A stretch of DNA of 64,000 bases, from positions 124,001 to 188,000 of the forward strand of contig JACVRA010000158.1 in NCBI GenBank assembly GCA_019828545.1, read 5' to 3'. The DNA comes from Paracamarosporium sp. OC-R06-R3. Its lineage: Eukaryota > Ascomycota > Dothideomycetes > Pleosporales > Didymosphaeriaceae. Shown in pieces: positions 56,347 through 64,000 of this stretch. Positions within the stretch are counted from its first letter, which is position 1. Each line of letters begins with the position of its first letter. The translations under genes and the position numbers were made by a program. A model generated the notes under the pieces. The model was not told the origin of the DNA. It worked only from the letters and a program-made list of their open reading frames with translations, and searched no databases.

Positions 56347-58424
56347 GTTGGTTAGTCACCCTTGCGCAAGGAACCAAGGTCTTGGTTGCTGGAGCTTGGT
56401 GCATGACAAGGCGAGCCGAGGCTCTTATACGAGAGATAGCCCTGAAGATAAGACATCCCAAGATGTGCAATCACGCCCCCAGCGTGCATTGTCCTATCGG
56501 TTAGCATGTTGCTGCAAGGATCACCTGCCTAATTGGGCAATGATCGTTATCTCATATCTGTTCCTCGCTGACTGTGGCGTCGTGAACGTAGGTCTGTGTT
56601 GGGCTCCGTTCTCAGTGAAGTTTGTCTCTCGACAAGCAGGTGTCGTTGTTGTTTGTGGTCTCTTCCGCGTAAATTGAATTCACGATTAATGCTAGTGGGT
56701 AAAGATTAAACGCGTCAAAGGAGCACACCACTTCCTCTGGTGGCTTCGTCGATATCGCACGCTATATAAATTTATTTGTGTTTTCGCGCAGCTATCGAGA
56801 TCAACTCCGTAGCTCTCGCAAACACGCTCAATTTAGTAATTATTGGAGTCTTCATTAATGGTAGTGGAAGCGGGGCAAAGACTCTCCATTCAAACACTTG
56901 CGCATGGAGCTACGGTATCGCACATTCTACTATCAGAATAAGAGACCACTGGACAACGATAGTGTGTGTTCGGAACCGATGTTGAGATGGGTCAATCTCT
57001 CTATACCGAGGAGCTCGTTTTTATTGACTACTCAGCCTGAGTGGCCTCGGCGCTGTTGCTGAATAGTCAATAAAAACGTCTTCCTTCGCTGCTTACGACG
57101 TGAACTTTGAGTGCCCTGGTGCAATGCGGGGAAACAACCGCCAACCGACCGCCTTGCCAAGCTTTCCCGCCACCACGTTCCATCGCTCTCTCGTTGGTTG
57201 CTGCCATCGTTATGCCACACAACGCCGTACTCTTTAATTTCTCGCTCCAAGAGCCTGCCCTCATCTGCAAACTGCCGCTGTACATTATATACTCCTAGGA
57301 ACCTTCAAAAATATTTGCTGTGGTCACGTCAGTGCAAGCTGCTATGTTCGCATTCTCAGTATAGGCATCCAACAAGCACACAAACTGAACAGCATTGAAT
57401 ACAGATCCCGTCTCAAATATCGATTACTCTCCAAGCCTTTTGCTCCAATTTTCGATACGCACTCCACGGCTATCGTGCCTGTTTTGCTCGCCTCTAGTGT
57501 AGCAGCTCAGGGTCATCAAGTCCATGCTACGTTCTTCAATCGTACAGCCGACACTGGCGGCAATGTACTAGGACATATGCCATTCGACGGGCGCGGCCTC
57601 TTGTAGCTATTTTTCGGATATTGTGTCAATCTTATGACCCTTGGGACCAATCAACCGATCACCGCTGCCCTATCTACGCAAAATTTGCTGCACCGTAAGC
57701 ATAAGTGGTAAGTCTATAGAGATTGGCATACAAAAGGCGAAGTAAGAGGAGAAGACCAATGTGGATATTAACTCTTCCAATGGTCCATTTGTGCTCTTTC
57801 GGTCCCATGTCTGCAGGTTTCTGGTTTGTTGGACCTTTTCTTGTTCATCAAGCCTAGTCGTCATTGTAAGGGGCATGGACTTGCGGTCTAAGATCCTAAA
57901 CGCAAACTTCTCACAGAAGCTTGTTGTGTCCTTTATGTGAGTTTGGTTTGACATGCACAATTACACGTCTCCGGCAGTATTCTTTCGCCTTCTCAATACT
58001 GCGGCGCGAATTCAGTTGTGTCGCACACTTCCCTTCTATATACCCCTGCTTAAAAATCCAACGGCATGTTTGAGGTTTTGATATGGCCAGCATACTGCAG
58101 GCCATACGGTTTCAGCTCATAATATCGAGCTCAAAGAAGTCATCTTCAATTGGCAAACTTTTTGTCCATCTGCCACGCTTGCGCTTGCGCTCACACCCCG
58201 GTCCCATTATCAATTTATGCGAGTGAAAGAAGCTACCCAGCTCCCCTTATATGTCAACGCTATGTCCATACCCACATCTGTAGGTGCGAACTTTTCGTAT
58301 ATTTTAACACCCTATTCACAGCACTCAACCTTTCCTTCTTACACTACTATACATCGACCACTCAACCATTTCTATAAACCACTGAACTCATTCAAGGATC
58401 AACTTGACAATACCTTCCCACGCA
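56347..58424. other. Intergenic region with possible coding relic
   Basis: About 2.1 kb. A hairpin lies at 57016-57078. From about 57400 to 57700 one frame contains VAAQGHQVHATFFNRTADTG and later LFFGYCVNLMTLGTNQPITA, separated by a TAG at about 57604. This could be a decayed exon of unknown identity, as CAG to TAG would join the parts. Otherwise no gene was recognised. Confidence 0.4.
57016..57078. repeat. 63-bp hairpin/inverted repeat
   Basis: Arms 57016-57036 and 57058-57078 are reverse complements at 20 of 21 positions (arm CGTTTTTATTGACTACTCAG...), with a 21-bp loop. The arms are AT-rich, as in the ends of a miniature inverted-repeat element, but no target duplication is evident. Confidence 0.75.
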
Positions 58425-60718
58425 ATGGAGTCTTCGTCTGACCATTTGAGCTCCGGCTCAGGCGATGCACATGAGCAGATTGCCCTAAGCTCATCGGCAC
58501 GGAAACGTTCAACAGACCCGTTCATGAGCGACTCGTTCCAGTCGGACGACCAAATGGTCGATTATGCGCACAAACGAGCAAGGACAGATACTTACCATCC
58601 ATCAAAAACACAAGTTGCGCCAATCTCTAAGAAGCGTAGACCTGCGTCTCAAGATCCGGAAGAACAGCAGGACGAAGTTGATGGCGATTATCAGCTTGGA
58701 AAACTAAGCAATGCTGAGCAGACCGTTCCGCATAAGAGCATTAAACGTCTGAAAACGGATATTAGCTTCACCTCTGCATTACCAGTCAAAGATGAGGTAG
58801 CTGTGGCTCAGAATAACACCAGCCATGAAGCTAATACCCAAACAACTAAAGAAGGTGAAGGTAATGTTCATAATGAGGTCACTGCTTTACCTATACTAAG
58901 ATTCCCAGACGCACCAGGACAAGCTACAGGTGCAACAGAGGAACATCAGATACCAAGCATTCCTCCTGCAGAAGGTGAGTTCATAACAGAACCCATTCAT
59001 CCTAACATAGCTAACGAGAATTAGCGTTTAAGGTTTTGCCGCCACCCAAGGTCTTGCCATGGTCAAAGAACTCTTATCCACCTACTCAAGCCTTTACCAA
59101 CCAGCAGGATTGTCCTATCGACTGGGACTACGTCAAAGCCAACTCTTATGGATTGAAAAATGCACACATACAGGCCTACGTATACCGCAGGCCATGGGCC
59201 CCCAAAGGAGAAGAGTTAGGGTACGAGAAGGTTAAAGAAAAAATCCGCGCAATGGGTGACACTTCTATCGATTCTCTAGAAGGAGCCCGTAAGCGTTTCG
59301 GCATTGCCAACCAGATTGTCTTTGAGACTACTGGCGTATACTTCGAGGGCTCTGTACATGGTGTGAAGAAGACGCACGGAATCAAACGGCGCAGGAAGAT
59401 CGATTTGGACGAGCAGCAACCGCACGATAACGAGGCTAAGAACCACGAGGCCAAAGACCACGACGACGATTTAGTTTTTATTGGTCCAGCCGTGCCGGAG
59501 AAGGAGGAGTTGCCACCGGATGAAACGATAATCACTTTCATCCTACAACCGCTCGATTCAAAATGCAATAAAGACGATGATCGCTGCATCCAATGTTGTG
59601 AGCACGGCTTATGCTATGATCAGAATTGCCGCGATGCCTGGCTGTGGTACCAGAATGACTCTGGGTATTCCAGCGACTCGGAGGATGAGTCTGAGTGCCC
59701 GTATCCGGAAACGCACTCGAGCGACCGTTGGAAGGAGGCGCTTTCAAAACAGCGCGCACCTTTCGGTTGCCATATGCACCAGCCTTTGACAAGGAGATGG
59801 GTACATCTCGAGAGATTTGAAGCTGTGCGTATGTCACGAACACCGATCGAGAACATCTATCTCCTTGATGTATCGCCGAAGGCGTTTGACCTTTTTACTA
59901 GTTGCTTCGCGCCGCAGTTCGTCCAAGAAGTACCACGACAACCAGAGCGCCTAAGCGTTTACATAAGCGAAGAGAACGATGATGACGACATGGACTACGC
60001 GGAAGCCGTTTACGAAGAAATCGAAGCTCAGTATACCATCAGCGACATCCTAGAGGCTTATTGCTGCTCGCAAGCGTTAAAGTGCCCCATCGTTAGCGAC
60101 GTTCTTCTGAACCATCTTCGGAAGATTCTTCTCGAATATGAGTCTCTGAGACTATTCGAGCCGGAAGACATTCGATATGTTTTCCAGTATACTAGTGCAA
60201 GCGACCCCATTCGTTTGTTCTTATTTGATGTATTCCGATTGAAGACGGTTCACGCAAGAAAAATGATGAGCCTCCATAAGCAGGAATACCCTCCTGAATT
60301 TGTGCGATACTGGGACCATTGGGAACGTCAACAACATGGCGATGTCCTCCCAGGGAATCAACAGCTTACCGAAGACTTCCTCACCGAGACATACACGGGA
60401 TATCGAAAGGTTAGAAACGGCTTGGTTGGGCTCCTCACCCGAGCCCCCAAATTATTATACAAAAGTGACCCTAGTCCAAACCCCGGGGAACCACCATATC
60501 GTATTCAAGAGGACCCGCAGGATCAAGAAGGCCGTATCTGGGGTGACGCTATCTTCGAAGGGTGGGTGCCTCGAATGTGGAGGCCACCTACAGGCCAGCT
60601 CTCTCGAGACGCCTTACATGAACGCTTCACTCAGACCGACTCCGTCAATGCTGTGTTTTCGAATAACTACGACTGCTTTTGGAGAATATACCACAACCAT
60701 CCCGATGGAATCTACTAA
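58425..60718 (+). CDS. Nuclear-type protein with BTB-like C-terminal helices, unknown function
   Basis: 747 residues from exons 58425-58975 and 59026-60718. The 50-nt intron joins PPAEG to AFKVLPPPKVLPWSKN; without it the frame stops at 59024. The N-terminal 180 residues are disordered with two basic signals (SARKRSTDP, SKKRRPASQ). Then comes a conserved-looking region, CPIDWDYVKANSYGLKN and RRPWAPKGEELGYEKVKEKI, followed by a second basic patch (GIKRRRKIDLDE). DDDRCIQCCEHGLCYDQNCR is Cys-rich and might bind zinc. The C-terminal third (DILEAYCCSQALKCPIVSD, then DIRYVFQYTSASDPIRLFLF) resembles the helical part after fungal BTB domains. I do not recognise the whole protein. Confidence 0.75.
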
Positions 60719-61717
60719 GCCTTGTATGAATCGATAAGGAATGCGTCTCGTATAGCGCTCTAATTCATGGATCAAGGCCGCCATCGAGCGCCATCTACAC
60801 CTTGCCAATTCGAAGATTCGGCACATGTGCATTACTCCAGTTTTCGCGGTCAAATTCCACAACCCACACCCCCTTACATGGTTAGCGCAAGCCTTTAAAC
60901 TTTGAGGAACGCACAAAATCACTTTAGGTCTGTATATTATAGTTTTAAACCTTCATAGGGAGTATTGAAAGAACCGAGGCCTGTTATGCAGTAAACCGCA
61001 TCGGGGCTTGAGGTGACTAGAGTGCCAGCCCAAATGGGCTCCTTTACAACCGAGACAGCCAGATGAGTTTACATCTCAGGCCTCTTCTTTCACCAAAAAT
61101 TCTCTCAAATCTGTGATTTACAGACCTGGGCTTAGAAGAAAAACATAAGACATCAGAGTACGACGGGTTTGGATGGCAAGATTTTGTGTGCATCCTTCTG
61201 TTATCTTTGGAGAGAGTTTTAATGTTATTCTTTGCTTTTCAATCATTAATTTAATCCTGAAGCGGGCGTTGGGAACGAGTTAGCTGCGACATTGCATATC
61301 TGTTTATAACTTTGAGTGAAAGCAATCTCTTAATGTTCAATGTGCAATCGACATCGACCATGTCGGTGAACCTTATCTTCATAGTCTTGCATTGGGATCA
61401 TCGTTTCTTATACGTCTCCATGTTTGTCGTTGGGGAAGATCCCAACCGGTAGATGAACCTCCTCAATCATGCGTATCGTAAATTAATTACCCCACAGCAC
61501 TGACCCATCCTTTCTTGGTAACGAATGCCAACCTTCAGATGAAATCGCATGTCTTGGATCTACGGCAGTTGCACATGCCCCACACAGATAAGATAAAAGT
61601 TCCTGACCTGGGTGTCTCGAAGCATTACGCCCGGTTCTGGTGAATATTTCAGGACGCGGGCTGCTACCCTCGCGATACGTTGACTTCTAAACGACTTCGG
61701 ATTCGAGAACCATCAAG
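60719..61717. other. Intergenic region
   Basis: About 1 kb between two plus-strand genes. AT-rich without a supported gene. The last 100 bp precede the DUF1996 gene and should be its promoter. Confidence 0.4.
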
Positions 61718-63217
61718 ATGCATCGATTTATCCTTTCGCTTTTTGCACTGGCAAGCGCATCACGAGCGCAACAGGCACATATGTAATGGCTAGAGCCTAT
61801 CATCTGCACAACAATTATGACGTGGTTACTAACGGAGTGAGCGCAGGATGCGTTTTGCTTGTTCACAGCTTACGGTTGAAAGATTGGACCCATTGGTAAA
61901 TCCAGGACAGATTGGAACACCACATACGCACCAGATTGTGTCAGTTTCTCTGATGTTAGTATTCTACGATTCGCCTAATTATTGTAGGGGTGGGAATTCT
62001 TTCCGGCCGGACATGACGCCAGTCGAGTACGATTTACCTACCCAATCTACCTGCACGAGCTGTACATTCAGTGAAGTAAGGCTCTGAAGTTTGTTCCTTT
62101 AGCAAGAATTGGTTCTTTGGATATGCTAACTTAGGCCAGGATTTCAGGTAACGCATGTCCAATCAGTCTTAGATTCATTAAATTGACACTACGAAGCAAC
62201 TACTGGACAGCGGCGCTCTACTTCCGCGCCCGCAATGGCACATACAAAAGAGTAAAGCAGGTTTCCAATGGTGGTCTGCATCAAGATGGGGGCCATACGG
62301 TTTACTATATCCCGACCTATGATGGCGTGAGCAACGTGACAGCTTTCGCTCCGGTATCTTCTTTCCTCCGCTTTAGCAGACAGATCGCTCACCCGATGAT
62401 AGGGCTTTCGGATGCTCGCAGGAAATCCAATGCTCCGCAACACAACTGGCGAGTCCCGTGGTATCTGCCATCGCTGTTTGTTCAAGGATCAAAACCCCTT
62501 TGGTGGAGCGCCTTGCACGGGTAACGATACGACGCATCTTCCCGATCACCAGTGTGAGGGCGGGATGCGGACGCAAGGTAACCTTCCCCTCCTTCTTTAC
62601 CTTAAACCCCCTCCAAGTTTTAGTCTCCTATGCCTCTTTACTATGTGCCCGTGAATTGCTGATTTTACAAGTAACCTTCCCCACCTGCTGGGACGGCAAG
62701 AACCTTGACAGTCCCGACCACCAATCTCACGTCGCCTACGCCACGATCCCTTTCGAACCCTACGCCGACCCGGTGGTCACTCGCCCGTATACTCCAGCCC
62801 AAGAACGCGGCAAATGTCCCGATTCGCACCCGGTACATCTGCCGCAACTGATGTACGAGGTGATTTTTGATACGGCAGAGTTCAATGGAGAGGGCGTCTG
62901 GCCAGAGGACGGGAGCCAGCCATTTGTTTTTAGCATGGGCGATGCGTGAGTCCTGTCTATCTCGTGCAAGATGGATACTGTAGGCTAATGTGGATAGTAC
63001 CGGACACGGAAACCATGGAGACTATATGTTTGGTTGGAAGGGTGATAGCCTGCAGCGTGCTATCAATGCGAGGTGCGACAATGATAAATGTAAGGAGCTA
63101 AAGAGGCAGACAGATGAAGAGGCGATGAAGTGTAAGATTGCGCAGAAGGCGGTTGAGGATGTGGGGAACGATAACTGTAAGTTCGAATTATTTGGAAGGA
63201 TGACAGGGTTTTGCTAA
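61718..63217 (+). CDS. Secreted DUF1996-domain protein
   Basis: 359 residues from eight exons: 61718-61782, 61847-61939, 61988-62075, 62140-62147, 62197-62353, 62403-62577, 62672-62945 and 62998-63217. Exon 1 is a signal peptide ([20 protein letters not shown]) followed at once by the DUF1996 start [20 protein letters not shown]. Domain blocks appear in order: [89 protein letters not shown] and [12 protein letters not shown]. Exon 4 is only 8 nt (GAT TTC AG) yet is needed to encode the conserved DFS. The fold is unknown; these proteins are extracellular and often found in wall-degrading secretomes. No C-terminal WSC or cellulose-binding domain is present. Confidence 0.92.
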
Positions 63218-63550
63218 TGAAAGTCAGGGCTACAAACCTTACCTGGCGGCGTAGAGATCAACGATGGAGTCAATATGTGATCTATGTTACGGTTAGATGA
63301 GAGTAGTATGGATATTGGCACGCTCTCTTAGTAGCGTTTTCGCGAGATAATCTCCATGTATCTAGTTGTAGATGCCATATATATCTTACTTGATCGCAAA
63401 GATAAAATCGAATGTGACATGCGCACAAGACAAACCCATTAATTTTCTTTTTTTCTCGTGTCACCCTCGAATTTGTTACAATTCCTGTAGATATTGTGTG
63501 AATGATACCACGATCACGCGTCGCGGTCGCGATTCCTTACCGTGTCCGTG
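63218..63550. other. Intergenic region
   Basis: About 330 bp of 3' flank after the DUF1996 gene, up to the start of the transposon relic. A GC-rich patch (ATCACGCGTCGCGGTCGCGA, 63512-63531) may already belong to the transposon end. Confidence 0.35.
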
Positions 63551-63580
63551 CGCGTGATGCGCATGTTCGCGTGATGCGCA
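63551..63580. repeat. 13-bp direct repeat at the transposon relic end
   Basis: CGCGTGATGCGCA occurs at 63551-63563 and 63568-63580, a 17-bp period. Sub-terminal direct repeats of this kind sit near the ends of many DNA transposons, and this pair lies about 110 bp outside the transposase relic. Confidence 0.7.
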
Positions 63581-63692
63581 CCCCCCACCAAAAGTAGCTT
63601 AGGCAAAAATGAGGCTCTAGAGCCACCCAAAATTGATATTATCACGAGATTTTCTGATGGAGTACTCTATCAATCCTCGCGATCAATTTGCA

Positions 63693-64000
63693 CTACTTAT
63701 ATCTATCTGGAAGGTTGATGTTGCGGCCCGATCGCGTCGATTTGATTGGCGCAGCAGATACGCCCTCAGGAGCCTCACCAGCTCCTACAGCATCAACAAT
63801 CTGTTTTTAACGCTTTTTGCTCTGTAGAGGAGGTTACGAGGCCTTCCGCTTACCCTTTTAAGATAGTTGTAGAGCCTTTTTAGCGTCACAAGCAGACTTC
63901 TAGGCAGCGCGCTGAGCTGCCTTTTCAGCTCTCTCCTTCTCCTTTGCCTCTTTTGTTACCTTACGCGCAACACGCTTCTCCTGCTGGATTTTCTCCTTGT
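63693..64000 (-). mobile_element. C-terminal relic of a DNA-transposon transposase (pogo/Fot1-like)
   Basis: On the minus strand the last 308 bases read KIQQEKRVARKVTKEAKEKE, then RAEKAAQRAA, KALQLS, KGKRKAS and KSTRSGRNINLPDRYK. This is the charged tail typical of fungal Tc1/mariner-pogo (Fot1-like) transposases. The frame is cut by TAG at 63900-63902 and TAA at 63858, 63834 and 63807. Each fits a CAG or CAA codon hit by C-to-T in CpA. The natural stop is at 63693. The element continues beyond the window, so its catalytic core is not seen; the family call rests on the tail only. Confidence 0.6.

Overview
The window is eukaryotic and comes from a filamentous ascomycete, most likely a dothideomycete of the Pleosporales. 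Genes are intron-bearing, with short introns (mostly 44-120 nt) that obey GT-AG. Neighbours alternate strand with no operons. The gene content (HET-domain proteins, 2EXR/F-box-like protein, DUF1996, class II peroxidase, OPT transporter, small cysteine-rich secreted proteins) is typical of that group. The species is inferred, not proven. I built the spliced gene models by hand; every multi-exon model given with exon coordinates keeps frame to its stop.

Layout. 0.1-4 kb: a metallo-beta-lactamase-fold hydrolase divergent from an EFM5-type eEF1A lysine methyltransferase, then a 2EXR-type protein. 4.7-6.2 kb: a decayed PLP-dependent decarboxylase pseudogene. 7.2-13.8 kb: a compact five-gene metabolic block (alpha/beta hydrolase, P450, carboxymuconolactone-decarboxylase-like protein, short-chain dehydrogenase, type-B carboxylesterase) arranged as two divergent pairs plus the esterase, with CreA-like motifs in both shared promoters. 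16-22.5 kb: housekeeping genes, namely a CM1/PACT spindle-pole coiled-coil protein and an SGT1/ecdysoneless protein on a shared promoter, and a proline-rich protein. 22.5-30 kb: a gene-poor, rather AT-rich stretch with two orphan genes, one Myb/SANT-like.

30-49 kb: a membrane-anchored HET-like protein, a MIC12-type MICOS subunit, a secreted class II peroxidase, an orphan acidic protein, adenylosuccinate synthetase, a MYND gene broken by TGA, two tandem eight-cysteine secreted paralogues (effector-like), a WLM/Wss1-type protease, a HET-domain protein and a CE12 rhamnogalacturonan acetylesterase. 49-64 kb: a nonsense-riddled gene relic, a short-chain dehydrogenase, an OPT oligopeptide transporter, a hairpin, a nuclear protein with a BTB-like tail, an eight-exon DUF1996 secreted protein and, at the right edge, a transposase relic.

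Themes. First, secretion and plant-cell-wall or lignin-type activity (peroxidase, CE12 esterase, DUF1996, small secreted proteins, oligopeptide uptake) suggests a plant-associated or saprotrophic lifestyle. Second, several genes carry nonsense codons explainable by C-to-T change in CpA context (PLP decarboxylase, 51-kb relic, transposase relic, possibly the 2EXR gene), as expected from repeat-induced point mutation or its leakage. Third, the 7-14 kb block is the best candidate for an uncharacterised pathway. No tRNA, rRNA or CRISPR was recognised.
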